Both the position numbers and the translations under genes were made by a program. Shown piece after piece: positions 8,580 to 16,807 of a stretch of 64,000 nucleotides of DNA. The notes beneath the pieces are model-generated. The model was not told the origin of the DNA. It was given only the letters and a program-made list of their open reading frames with translations, and did no database searches. Each line of letters opens with the position of its first letter. Within the stretch, counting starts at the first letter, position 1. Source of the DNA: an uncultured Acetobacteraceae bacterium (GTDB lineage: Bacteria; Pseudomonadota; Alphaproteobacteria; Acetobacterales; Acetobacteraceae); NCBI GenBank assembly GCA_903918315.1, contig CAIXEA010000025.1, positions 25,246 to 89,245 of the forward strand, given 5' to 3'.

Positions 8580-9728
8580 ATGGCGCAGGACCTGGATTCC
8601 CTACCCGACGACGCCTTCCGGCTGGTCGTGCGGGAATGGGTTGAGGCCAACTACCCTCCGGACATCCGCAATCCGCTGAAGCGGCTGCACTGGGACGAAT
8701 GCAAGTCCTGGTATTTTCTGCTGGCGGAGAAAGGCTGGCTTTGTCCGGGTTGGCCGAAGGACTATGGCGGCATGGGCCTGTCGCCGGGCAAGCAGCTGAT
8801 CATGCTCGATGAGTTCGAGCGCCATGGCTGCGCCCGCACCATCGACCAAGGCGTCCTGATGGTCGGTCCCTTGCTGATCGCGCATGGAACCGAGGAGCAA
8901 AAGGCGTTCTTTCTGCCCAAGGTACTCACCGGAGAGCATGTCTGGTGCCAGGGATATAGCGAGCCCAACGCCGGTTCTGACCTCGCCTCGCTGCGCACGG
9001 TGGCGGAGCGGGATGGCGATGAATACGTGATCAACGGGCAGAAGATCTGGACCTCCATGGCGATGGACGCCAACTGGATTTACGTCCTCGCGCGCACTGA
9101 CCGTAAAGCCAAGAAGCAAGAGGGGATTGGCTTCTTTCTCGTGCCCATGAACATGCCTGGCATCACGGTGCGGCCGCTTCTGACGCTGGATCTGAATGAG
9201 GAGTTCGCCGAAACCTTCTTTGACGATGTCCGTGTCCCGGCGTCCGCACTGGTGGGACTGCCCAATAAGGGCTGGAGCATGGCCAAGGCGCTGCTGGGGT
9301 TCGAGCGGATTTTTGTCGGCTCCCCGAAGCAGTCGGCTTATGCCCTGGCGCGGCTGCGCGATCTGGCGGAACGGATGGGCGTGGCGGATGATCCCGATTT
9401 TCAGGCGGTGGCGATGAGGCACCAGCAGGATGTGGATGATTTGACGGACCTCTATGAGGTTTATGTCGAGCAGGTCCGCCAGGGCGAGGTCCCGGGCCCG
9501 GATGTGTCGATGTTGAAAGTGTATCAGACCGAGCTGTACCAACGGATCACGGAAACGATGTTGGAGGTCGCGGGCGAGCACAGCGGCATGCTGGAGCCGA
9601 TGGAGGGCAATCGCGCCTTGAATCCGGCCGGTCTTTTTCTGCAGTCGCGGCCCTCCACGATCTATAGTGGCACCAACGAAATCCAGCGGAATATCCTGTC
9701 CAAAAACGTTCTGGAATTGCCCGGTTGA
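8580..9728 (+). CDS. Acyl-CoA dehydrogenase
   Basis: A 382-residue acyl-CoA dehydrogenase with GWLCPGWPKDYGG, YSEPNAGSDLASL and GQKIWTSMA for acyl-CoA and FAD binding. The C-terminal IYSGTNEIQRNIL (near 360) has Ser where medium-chain enzymes carry the catalytic Glu. A Glu is present in LGFERIF near 241, which lines up with the base position used by isovaleryl- and long-chain enzymes and by heteromeric steroid side-chain dehydrogenases. It should introduce an alpha-beta double bond into an acyl-CoA and pass electrons to ETF. Paired with the preceding 354-residue homologue it probably forms an alpha2-beta2 enzyme of the actinobacterial FadE type; this is inference from size and pairing. Confidence 0.92.
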   Translation: MAQDLDSLPDDAFRLVVREWVEANYPPDIRNPLKRLHWDECKSWYFLLAEKGWLCPGWPKDYGGMGLSPGKQLIMLDEFERHGCARTIDQGVLMVGPLLIAHGTEEQKAFFLPKVLTGEHVWCQGYSEPNAGSDLASLRTVAERDGDEYVINGQKIWTSMAMDANWIYVLARTDRKAKKQEGIGFFLVPMNMPGITVRPLLTLDLNEEFAETFFDDVRVPASALVGLPNKGWSMAKALLGFERIFVGSPKQSAYALARLRDLAERMGVADDPDFQAVAMRHQQDVDDLTDLYEVYVEQVRQGEVPGPDVSMLKVYQTELYQRITETMLEVAGEHSGMLEPMEGNRALNPAGLFLQSRPSTIYSGTNEIQRNILSKNVLELPG

Positions 9729-9761
9729 TTCCAGGCGCGTGCGTGACGTGCGGGGTCAATC

Positions 9762-10373
9762 ATGAAATTGTTCTATGTTGCCGGCTCACCTTATGCCCGC
9801 ATGGTAAGGGTTGCTTTGATTGAGCTGGGTTTGGATGCCCAGACCGACAAGCAAGAGGTGACGCTGCGCGACCCGGAGTCGGCACTGTTGCCGTACAATC
9901 CGGTCGGGCGGGTGCCGACGTTGCAAATAGAAAATGGCGTCGTGCTGACGGAGTCGTTGCTGATACTCTCGTATCTGGATACCCGGCATTCTGGCCAACC
10001 GCTGCTGCCGCGTGACGGTTCCGACGATTGGATCACATTGTCCCGTCTGGGTAAGGCCATGGGGCTGATCGATGGACTGGCGGTCTGGAACCGCGAGCTG
10101 CGCAGGCCGGTGCAGGAGCGTTCACCGGGCATGCAGGCGTTGGAGTCCACGCGTGCGGCCCGGACGCTTGATGCGCTCGAAAACGCTGTCGCCGGCGGCG
10201 CTTATACCGGCCGATTGGACGCGGCGCGTATCGCGTTGGGGGCGGCGCTCGGTTGGTCCGAACGCCGGCATCGCACATTCAAATGGCGTGAGGGCCGTCC
10301 GGTGCTCGGGGCCTGGTATGACGAGATCGAGACGACCCCTTCGTTCCGGGCAACGCTGCCGCCGATAGTTTGA
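9762..10373 (+). CDS. Glutathione S-transferase family protein
   Basis: 203 residues. The N-terminal thioredoxin-like domain reads KLFYVAGSPYARMVRVALIE, followed by NPVGRVPTLQIENG and LTESLLILSYLD, which carry the glutathione-binding cis-Pro and Ser motif. The C-terminal half is all helical, with a closing ALGWSERRHRTFKW. The Ser in SPYARMVRV is in the place of the catalytic Ser of beta/theta-like bacterial GSTs. It lies 33 bases after the dehydrogenase and may be in the same transcript. Substrate unknown. Confidence 0.9.
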   Translation: MKLFYVAGSPYARMVRVALIELGLDAQTDKQEVTLRDPESALLPYNPVGRVPTLQIENGVVLTESLLILSYLDTRHSGQPLLPRDGSDDWITLSRLGKAMGLIDGLAVWNRELRRPVQERSPGMQALESTRAARTLDALENAVAGGAYTGRLDAARIALGAALGWSERRHRTFKWREGRPVLGAWYDEIETTPSFRATLPPIV

Positions 10374-10588
10374 TTTATAGAATTATTCTGGGTTGCCGGG
10401 CGGCGTAAGTTGCTCGATTGATCGTTATGCCATTCGCTATAAGCTTGCTTTTTATCACGTTCAGGACCAACCTGCCGGTCGCCAGATGCATTGTCAAACT
10501 GGCTCATTCCGGTCGGGGCCAGTGTAACGAGGCGCATTGGGTTGCCGCTCAGAACTCGACCCGGCCGTTAACCTAAAGGTCGTTCGAA

Positions 10589-10840
10589 ATGTCCATATCC
10601 GTTCTTAATACCCCCGCCGCCAAGCTGTTCGGAATAGGCGTTCTGGTGGTGGGTAGCTTTGTCGCCGGTTGCGCCGTCGCGGCCCAGCCTCATATGCATA
10701 ACGCATTGAACGCACTGCGGAATGCTCGCAGCGAGCTCCAGATCGCTGAACCTAACAAGGGTGGCCACAGGGAACGTGCGATCGAATTGATCGACCGTGC
10801 CATTGGTGAGGTTCAGCGCGGTATCGATTTCGCTCGCTGA
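10589..10840 (+). CDS. Small exported protein, probable lipoprotein, unknown function
   Basis: 83 residues. The N-terminal hydrophobic stretch FGIGVLVVGSFVAGC ends in VAGC, an acceptable lipobox, though cleavage after AVAA is also possible. The mature part is one compact amphipathic unit with the pattern MHNALNALRNARSELQIAE, then NKGGHRERAIELIDRAIGEV. I recall this N/D-KGGHR-AI motif from many small proteobacterial hypothetical proteins, but know no function for it. AAAGG lies about 10 bases before the ATG. The 215 bases upstream hold no gene; CTATAAG at 10437-10443 is a possible -10. It seems to be monocistronic. Confidence 0.72.
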   Translation: MSISVLNTPAAKLFGIGVLVVGSFVAGCAVAAQPHMHNALNALRNARSELQIAEPNKGGHRERAIELIDRAIGEVQRGIDFAR

Positions 10841-10861
10841 ACCGGGGGATCGCCGGTCGCG

Positions 10862-11893
10862 CTACTGACAGCGCGGCCGAACGGTCTCACACAGAAGCCG
10901 TAATGATCGCATCATGGCGTCAGGTGGGATTCTGGCGCCGAAGTTCAGCTCGGCGAGAATTCCGTCGATGCCGAGTTCTTCTTTCAGCGCCTGAAGCCGT
11001 GCCGCGACCCGGTCCGGGCTGCCCACCACGACCTTATCGCGCATGGCTGATGCGAAGGTCAGACTGAGAACGTCGTCCAATTCGGCCCGTCTGCGGGCAT
11101 TGGGTGAGCCCTCCAGCTGGGACTTCAGCGCGCCATAACCATGCATGATGCTGTCTTTGCTTTCCGCTTCCGCCAAAGCGTCGGTTTCCGCGACATGCAT
11201 CGACAGGCGTAGGTGAACCTGGCCTTTGCCGGGATGTCCGGCGGCCTTATAGGCCTCCCGATAGGCATGCAGATCGGGTGCCAGGCCTGACAGAGTGCCG
11301 CTGCGTACCGCGACGAACAGAGGGTAGCCCAAAGCGCCCAGGACGGGGAACGTGTCTTCACTGGCGCCGGCGATCCGGATTTCCGGGTGCGGCTTTTGAA
11401 ACGGACGCGGCACCGCGCGGGCTTCGTCGAAATGGTGGTATTTGCCGTGAAAGCTGAAGCTGTCCTGGGTCCACGCCAGCTTCAGCACCTCCAATGTCTC
11501 ATAAAACCGGTCCCGGCTTTCTGAATATGGCACGCCATAGGCGGCGTAGGCGCGTGGATTGCCGCTGCGCCCGACGCCCAGCAGCAGCCGCCCCTGGCTG
11601 ATCTGATCGACGGTGGCGGTTTCCTCGGCGAGCCGTAGCGGGTGGGCCAGCGGCAGGACTTGCACGGCGGTTCCGATCCGCAGCGTGGTGGTGCGAGTGG
11701 CGATCGCCGTGGCGACATTCAGGGGGGCCGTCAGAACCGAGCGCGGCGCCTGCTGGTGAATTTCGGCCAACCAGAATGAATCCAGGCCCCAGCCTTCCGC
11801 GGCCACTGCCTGATCGAGCCCCATCGCGAAGGCTTCCGCGTCCGTCTGTCCGGGCACCTGCCGGTGAAACTCATGATACCAACCAAATTCCAT
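10862..11893 (-). CDS. LLM class (luciferase-like) flavin-dependent oxidoreductase
   Basis: 343 residues of the bacterial-luciferase TIM barrel family: MEFGWYHEFHRQ, GLDSFWLAEIHQQ, RIGTAVQVLPLAHPLRLAEE, QGRLLLGVGRSGNP and the C-terminal VVGSPDRVAARLQAL. These enzymes use FMNH2 or F420-H2 with O2 to oxidise ketones, aldehydes or sulfonates; the cofactor is not shown here but FMN is more likely in this group. GAGGAAG precedes the ATG at 11893. It is divergent from another LLM gene at 12006, the two sharing a 112-base promoter region. Confidence 0.88.
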   Translation of the reverse strand: MEFGWYHEFHRQVPGQTDAEAFAMGLDQAVAAEGWGLDSFWLAEIHQQAPRSVLTAPLNVATAIATRTTTLRIGTAVQVLPLAHPLRLAEETATVDQISQGRLLLGVGRSGNPRAYAAYGVPYSESRDRFYETLEVLKLAWTQDSFSFHGKYHHFDEARAVPRPFQKPHPEIRIAGASEDTFPVLGALGYPLFVAVRSGTLSGLAPDLHAYREAYKAAGHPGKGQVHLRLSMHVAETDALAEAESKDSIMHGYGALKSQLEGSPNARRRAELDDVLSLTFASAMRDKVVVGSPDRVAARLQALKEELGIDGILAELNFGARIPPDAMMRSLRLLCETVRPRCQ

Positions 11894-12005
11894 GGAGCGC
11901 TTCCTCGTGTTGCGTCTAAGCTAGGCGGCACGCGGCCATCGGGCAATTGGCAGATCGCGCGGGGTGGTCCTATCGTGGACGCGATAGCAAACGGGGCATG
12001 CGGCC

Positions 12006-13025
12006 ATGCGGTTTGGATTGTTCGGCAGCGCGGCGGCGCGGCGCGGCAGCGGGGAGTTCGACAGCGCTGAGGGCTTTCGCGATTTCATTGATTACAATGT
12101 GGAAGCGGAGGCACTCGGCTTCCACGGCACCTTCGTGGTCGAGCACCATTTCACGGGCTTCGGGCAGGTCTCGGCGACACTCAACTTGCTGACCTGGCTG
12201 GGCGCCCGGACGACGACCTTGCGTCTGGGCACCGCCGTGATCGTGTTGCCCTGGCATAATCCGGTCCTTTTGGCCGAACAGGCCGCCACCCTCGATCTGC
12301 TGTCCGGCGGGCGGCTCGATTTCGGGATTGGTAAGGGCTACCGATATAACGAATTCGCCGGTTTCGACGTGCCGTTTGACGATGCTGACGCACGCTTCGA
12401 AGAATCGGTAGACGTTCTGCTGAAGTGCTGGACCTCGGAAGAGCGGTTTTCCCACCGAGGGCGATTTTGGTCGTTTAACGATATCGTGGTTGAGCCGCCC
12501 TCGCACAGAAAGCCGCATCCGGCGGTCTGGATGGGCGCGGGCAGTCCGCGTTCGATCCGCGATGTCGCGCGGCGCGGGTTTAATCTGCTGCTGGGGCAAT
12601 ATGCGTCCCCAGACGATGTCGCGGACAGTATCGCCATTTTCCGCTCCGCCGTCGAAGCGTCCGGCCGTGTCTACGACCCGATGATGGTCGGCGTGACCCG
12701 GGCCTTCTTCGTCGCCGACAATGAGTCCGAACGGCAGGAGGCATTGGATCGCCGCCTGACCAACCGGCTGCGTCAGCTCAAGCTCGCCACGCAACCGGAT
12801 GGCACCGTGCATGGCGGCCCCGACCGGGCCACCGGCGATCCGGTATCGGTGAACGTCAACAGCGCGATCTACGGCAATCCCGATGAAATCGCGGATAAGC
12901 TGGAAGCGCTGCGCCGATCGGGTGCGGGCTACATCCTCATCAATGGGGGCGGATCGGGTGGTGGCGCGCGTGGCCGTCGCAGCATGCAACGTTTCGCCCG
13001 TGAGGTGATGCCGCTGTTTTCCTAA
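12006..13025 (+). CDS. LLM class (luciferase-like) flavin-dependent oxidoreductase
   Basis: 339 residues of the same fold as its divergent neighbour but only distantly alike: MRFGLFGSAAARRGSGEFD, LGFHGTFVVEHHFTGFGQ, RLGTAVIVLPWHNPVLLAEQ, GGRLDFGIGKGY and PHPAVWMGAGSPRSIRD. The EHH and GIGKGY motifs are those of the luciferase-like monooxygenase group. The stop overlaps the convergent membrane-protein gene by 4 bases. Substrate unknown. Confidence 0.88.
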   Translation: MRFGLFGSAAARRGSGEFDSAEGFRDFIDYNVEAEALGFHGTFVVEHHFTGFGQVSATLNLLTWLGARTTTLRLGTAVIVLPWHNPVLLAEQAATLDLLSGGRLDFGIGKGYRYNEFAGFDVPFDDADARFEESVDVLLKCWTSEERFSHRGRFWSFNDIVVEPPSHRKPHPAVWMGAGSPRSIRDVARRGFNLLLGQYASPDDVADSIAIFRSAVEASGRVYDPMMVGVTRAFFVADNESERQEALDRRLTNRLRQLKLATQPDGTVHGGPDRATGDPVSVNVNSAIYGNPDEIADKLEALRRSGAGYILINGGGSGGGARGRRSMQRFAREVMPLFS

Positions 13026-14629
13026 TGGCTCGCTTTGACCCGGCAAGCCGCATTGGGTTTGACCTCAAACAGCGCCGCCACGTCCGATGCCGCGATCAGT
13101 CTCAGCCGATCGGCTGCGTATCGATTGAGGTTGGGCACGGCGCCGGCCTGTAAGAGCAGGACGCTGTCAAACCCGCACAGATCGACGGCGCCCGGCGTTT
13201 CCAGGGCCAGATGCGGTGGCATACCACCGACCCGTTCCGCGAGGGCGCGGTAAGGCTGGTTGGTTTCGACGGGCTGCTGGGATGGATTGTCGAACAGGAA
13301 CGGCCACCAGGCCCGGCGCTCGATAAGCAGCAATGCGGGCAGGTGCGCATCGGTGCGTAGCCCGTTGGACAGCCGGCGAGCGGCTGGTCTGCTATTCCAG
13401 TAGGCCGGATCCTCCTCGGCCGCGACCGTGGTGACGAACACCGCCGAACCAGGCGCAACCCCGGCTGTCACCGCGCGGAGATCGGCCAGATCATCATTAT
13501 GTGCCATCCAGACGCTTCCGAGCACCGTCATGCGTACGGCGAACAATCCGATCATGGCCAAGGCGATCATCCGGGCGACGACGGGGGGCACCGCGACCGG
13601 AATCATGCCGCCAAACAGCAGAAAACCGAGCAGGACCACAAAGCGCGTGTCCAGGTTAGACGTGCCTTTGAACTCGAACGGCGCGGCCAGATACAGGACG
13701 GCCAGCAGCAGCAGCGCGATGGCGGAGCGCGCCGGCATCCAGAGCCGCCGCAGGGCCACGCCCAAGGCCAGGCCGCCGGTCACCAGCACGGCCGTGGCAA
13801 TATCCAGCGGGAGTGAATAATTCACGAAAGGAATCAGCAACTGCGCGGCTTTCGCGGTGGGCGAGAGATAATCGATATCCCCCTCCATGCCGCTGAGCTC
13901 CGACCGGGCATAGAGCGCCATCGGGATCGCGAACACAGCCAGCCCGAACAGCATCCGACGCACCAGCATGACCGGACGCCGGATGAGCGCCGGGAGATGG
14001 ATGATCTCATGCGCGCCGATCAGGAGAGCGAAAAAGAGCAGGCCCATGAGGTGGCAAAAAAACAGCACCACCGCCCCCGGGACGGCCAACAGCCCGACCA
14101 GGGCCGGACGTTCATCCCGCCAGCGGAGCCAGGCGGCGGCCAGAAGCAGCGCGATCCCAATGCTGGCGGTGAAATTCAGGAACCCCTCGAGCAGCGCGGC
14201 ATTGTAGGCGACCAAAACGCAGCCCAGCGGCCACCAGGTCCGCCGCCGCATCAGCGCGCGGCTATAGGCGATCGTGCCCAGCACGGGCAGCATCAAGACC
14301 ACGCCGAGCATGATCCGGCCGGCGACATGAACCGGGAGCCACTGCATCAGGGCGGGGGTGATCACGTCGATCGCGAGATCCGGAATGATCGCCCAATGCG
14401 GCGTGTAGAACCGCGCCAGGATGGGGTCGCGCCCATCCGCGGCGAGGATGACCATGCGGGCCAGATGGTTGGGGTAATCCAGCAAGGGCGGCACATCGAC
14501 CAGCAACAGGGGGGCCAGCAGCATCGCGCTCAATGCAATGACCGCCGCCCACCAGGCGCGGGCGCCCCGCGCGTGAAGAACAGATGAAGGGATGAGAATG
14601 CGGCCTCGGTCGAACAAAGAACGCGCCAT
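13022..14629 (-). CDS. Multi-pass integral membrane protein, unknown function (possible GT-C-like)
   Basis: 535 residues from the ATG at 14629 (MARSLFDRGRILIPSSV). The frame stays open to 14842 and an ATG at 14707 is an alternative; neither has a convincing ribosome site. About ten to twelve hydrophobic helices can be counted (for example WWAAVIALSAMLLAPLLLV, RPALVGLLAVPGAVVLFF, IALLLLAVLYLAA). The first external loop PPLLDYPNHLARMVILA carries Asp near the first helix, as in GT-C glycosyltransferases, and the protein ends in a soluble periplasmic-looking domain of about 150 residues (VFVTTVAAEEDPAYW onward). That layout resembles polyprenyl-phosphate-dependent glycosyltransferases, but I cannot confirm it. 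Confidence 0.7.
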   Translation of the reverse strand: MARSLFDRGRILIPSSVLHARGARAWWAAVIALSAMLLAPLLLVDVPPLLDYPNHLARMVILAADGRDPILARFYTPHWAIIPDLAIDVITPALMQWLPVHVAGRIMLGVVLMLPVLGTIAYSRALMRRRTWWPLGCVLVAYNAALLEGFLNFTASIGIALLLAAAWLRWRDERPALVGLLAVPGAVVLFFCHLMGLLFFALLIGAHEIIHLPALIRRPVMLVRRMLFGLAVFAIPMALYARSELSGMEGDIDYLSPTAKAAQLLIPFVNYSLPLDIATAVLVTGGLALGVALRRLWMPARSAIALLLLAVLYLAAPFEFKGTSNLDTRFVVLLGFLLFGGMIPVAVPPVVARMIALAMIGLFAVRMTVLGSVWMAHNDDLADLRAVTAGVAPGSAVFVTTVAAEEDPAYWNSRPAARRLSNGLRTDAHLPALLLIERRAWWPFLFDNPSQQPVETNQPYRALAERVGGMPPHLALETPGAVDLCGFDSVLLLQAGAVPNLNRYAADRLRLIAASDVAALFEVKPNAACRVKASH

Positions 14630-14805
14630 GATGGCCTGAGCCAGGGAAATGGTTGATGGGGCAACGGCCGCCATGGCGGCACTGGATTGGGGCATGCTGA
14701 CTTTCATCGGCGTTGGCCAGGATCGGCCGCGTGGCTGCGCGCTACCATGAGGGTGCGCGGGATGCATCTGATAAACCCGCGGCGTGGCGGTATTATGACC
14801 GGCGC

Positions 14806-14833
14806 TTGACATTCTTATACTCGAGTCTAGCAT
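14806..14833 (+). promoter_or_regulatory. nadA promoter
   Basis: A perfect -35 TTGACA at 14806-14811 and TAGCAT at 14828-14833 as a -10, with a 16-base spacer. The transcript would start near 14840, just before the palindrome at 14844. The spacer holds ACTCGAGT, itself a small palindrome. Confidence 0.6.
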
Positions 14834-14843
14834 AGGCTCCATA

Positions 14844-14862
14844 AATGCTCATATAGAGCATT
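14844..14862. promoter_or_regulatory. Palindromic operator candidate in the nadA leader
   Basis: AATGCTC, five bases ATATA, then GAGCATT: perfect 7-base arms within an AT-rich 19-base site, lying between the predicted transcription start and the AGGAGGAG ribosome site at 14866-14873. A bound repressor would block initiation. NAD biosynthesis genes in alphaproteobacteria are often under NadQ- or NrtR-type repressors; I suspect NadQ but cannot verify its consensus here, and no such regulator is encoded in the window. Confidence 0.6.
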
Positions 14863-14879
14863 ATCAGGAGGAGCTTCCG

Positions 14880-15863
14880 ATGTCCGCATCCACGGTTCTC
14901 GAACGAACGGCCCCGCTGTACGACAAGGTTCGTTCGGTCATTCCCCGCATCGAGTGGCCGGTGTTCGCTGACGATGTCGAAGCCATCCTGGCGCTCAAGA
15001 AGCAGCGGGACGCCGTGATACTCGCGCATAATTATATGACCCCCGAGATCTTCCACTGCGTGGCCGACATCGTGGGCGACAGTCTCGCTTTGGCGAGGGA
15101 GGCGATGAAGGTCGATGCCAAGGTCATCGTGCTGGCCGGCGTCCACTTCATGGCCGAGACGGCGAAGATGCTGAACCCGGGCAAGACCGTACTCATCCCG
15201 GATGTGGAAGCGGGTTGCTCCCTGGCTGCGTCGATCACCGCGGCCGATGTGCGGCTGATGCGCCAGCGCTATCCCGGCGTGCCAATCGTGACCTATGTGA
15301 ATTCCACGGCCGATGTGAAGGCGGAGTCCGACATCTGCTGCACCTCCGGGAACGCCCTGAAGGTGGTGGAGTCCCTGGGGGTGCCGCAGGTCATCATGCT
15401 CCCGGACGAATTCCTGGCGCAGAACATCGCCGCCCAGACCAAGGTCAAAATCATCGCCTGGGCTGGCCATTGTGAGGTGCATGAGCGCTTCACCCCCGCC
15501 GAGGTGCGCGCGCTCCGCGCCGACCATCCGGGGGTCATCATTCTGGCGCATCCGGAATGTCCGCCGGATGTGGTGGCAGAAGCGGACTACGCTGGCTCGA
15601 CCGCGGATATGTCCGCCTATGTCGGGCGGGAGAAGCCGAAGCGGGTGGTGCTGCTGACGGAATGCTCGATGGCCGATAATGTCTCGGTGCATCATCCGGA
15701 CGTGGATTTCGTGCGCCCCTGCAATCTGTGCCCGCATATGAAGCGCATCACGCTGCCAAAAATCCGCCGTTCGCTCGAGACCATGACGCATGAGGTCACG
15801 ATCGATCCGGCTTTGGCCGACCGTGCACGGCGGTCGGTCGAGCGCATGCTCGCGGTGAAATAG
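14880..15863 (+). CDS. nadA: Quinolinate synthase A
   Basis: 327 residues, normal length. Condenses iminoaspartate with dihydroxyacetone phosphate to quinolinate, using a [4Fe-4S] cluster. Visible motifs: [39 protein letters not shown], and the three cluster cysteines in [15 protein letters not shown] and PCNLCPHMK. An AGGAGGAG ribosome site precedes the ATG. nadC follows 90 bases downstream, so the two last steps to nicotinate mononucleotide are together; nadB is not in the window. The 3' end including the stop codon is copied twice more immediately downstream (see repeat). Confidence 0.97.
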   Translation: MSASTVLERTAPLYDKVRSVIPRIEWPVFADDVEAILALKKQRDAVILAHNYMTPEIFHCVADIVGDSLALAREAMKVDAKVIVLAGVHFMAETAKMLNPGKTVLIPDVEAGCSLAASITAADVRLMRQRYPGVPIVTYVNSTADVKAESDICCTSGNALKVVESLGVPQVIMLPDEFLAQNIAAQTKVKIIAWAGHCEVHERFTPAEVRALRADHPGVIILAHPECPPDVVAEADYAGSTADMSAYVGREKPKRVVLLTECSMADNVSVHHPDVDFVRPCNLCPHMKRITLPKIRRSLETMTHEVTIDPALADRARRSVERMLAVK

Positions 15864-15913
15864 GTCAGCGCATGCTCGCGGTGAAATAGGTCAGCGCATG
15901 CTCGCGGTGAAAT
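15841..15913 (+). repeat. 26-bp tandem repeat, three copies, made from the nadA stop region
   Basis: The unit starting AGCGCATGCTCGCGGTGAAA, which encodes the last residues of NadA and its TAG stop, occurs at 15841-15866, 15867-15892 and, shortened to 21 bases, 15893-15913. The copies are identical over their shared length. The second and third copies fall between nadA and nadC. Confidence 0.95.
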
Positions 15914-15953
15914 CGACACACACGCCGTAGTTTTTCCCTTTCGGAGCCTTTCC

Positions 15954-16805
15954 ATGTCCATCCCTCCTCTCCCGGCCATCATGATCGAACCCATGGTCCG
16001 AGCCACGTTGCTCGAAGACCTCGGCCGTGCCGGCGATCTGACAACGGATTCCATCGTCCCAGCGGATGCGCTGACCCGAACAGCCCTGATGGCGCGCCAG
16101 CCGGGCGTGGTCGCGGGCCTCGATTTCGCGATCCTGGCGTTCCGCCTCATTGATCCGCGGATCGAATGTCATGTCGAACGGCCGGATGGGTCGCGTATCA
16201 AGCCAGGGGACCTGATCGCGACGATCAGCGGCCCGGCGCGCGGCATTCTGACCGGGGAACGCACGGCTCTGAACTTCCTGAGCCATCTGAGTGGCGTGGC
16301 CTCCGCCACGCGCGGGATCGCTGATGCGATCGCCCATACCAAGGCGCAGGTCTGCTGCACCCGCAAGACCATGCCGGGTCTGCGATCAGCCCAGAAATAT
16401 GCGATTCGGGTCGGCGGCGGCTCCAACCATCGCTTCGGTCTCGATGATGCCGTGCTCATCAAGGACAATCATGTCGCCATCGCCGGCGGCGTGCGCCCGG
16501 CGGTTGAACGCGCCCGTGCCGGTGTCGGTCACCTCGTGAAGATCGAACTCGAAGTCGATACCCTGGCGCAACTGGAGGAAGCCCTGAGCCTCGGTGTCGA
16601 TGCCGTTCTGCTCGACAACATGGGCCCCGACATGCTGCGCACCGCCGTCGCCATGGTCGGCGGTCGCGCGATCACCGAGGCGTCAGGCCGTATCCGTCCT
16701 GAGACCGCGCGCCCGATCGCTGAGGCCGGGGTCGATCTGATGTCCGTCGGCTGGCTGACGCATAGTGCACAGGTGCTGGATATCGGACTGGATCACCTCG
16801 GCTGA
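15954..16805 (+). CDS. nadC: Nicotinate-nucleotide pyrophosphorylase (carboxylating)
   Basis: 283 residues. Converts quinolinate and PRPP to nicotinate mononucleotide with loss of CO2, the step after NadA. Seen: LLEDLGRAGDLTTDSIVP, GERTALNFLSHLSGVASAT, CTRKTMPGLRSAQKYAIRVG with the Arg/Lys that bind quinolinate, GGSNHRFGLDDAVLIKDNH, and the C-terminal EASGRIRPETARPIAEAGVD. GGAG lies upstream of the ATG at 15954. Probably co-transcribed with nadA through the tandem repeat. Confidence 0.97.
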   Translation: MSIPPLPAIMIEPMVRATLLEDLGRAGDLTTDSIVPADALTRTALMARQPGVVAGLDFAILAFRLIDPRIECHVERPDGSRIKPGDLIATISGPARGILTGERTALNFLSHLSGVASATRGIADAIAHTKAQVCCTRKTMPGLRSAQKYAIRVGGGSNHRFGLDDAVLIKDNHVAIAGGVRPAVERARAGVGHLVKIELEVDTLAQLEEALSLGVDAVLLDNMGPDMLRTAVAMVGGRAITEASGRIRPETARPIAEAGVDLMSVGWLTHSAQVLDIGLDHLG

Positions 16806-16807
16806 TA

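Noticed and set aside
12006..13025. True bacterial luciferase
   Set aside because: LLM fold members are mostly oxidoreductases; there is no luxB or fatty acid reductase gene.
15841..15913. CRISPR-like array
   Set aside because: The three units are directly adjacent with no spacers and derive from the nadA end; it is a tandem duplication.
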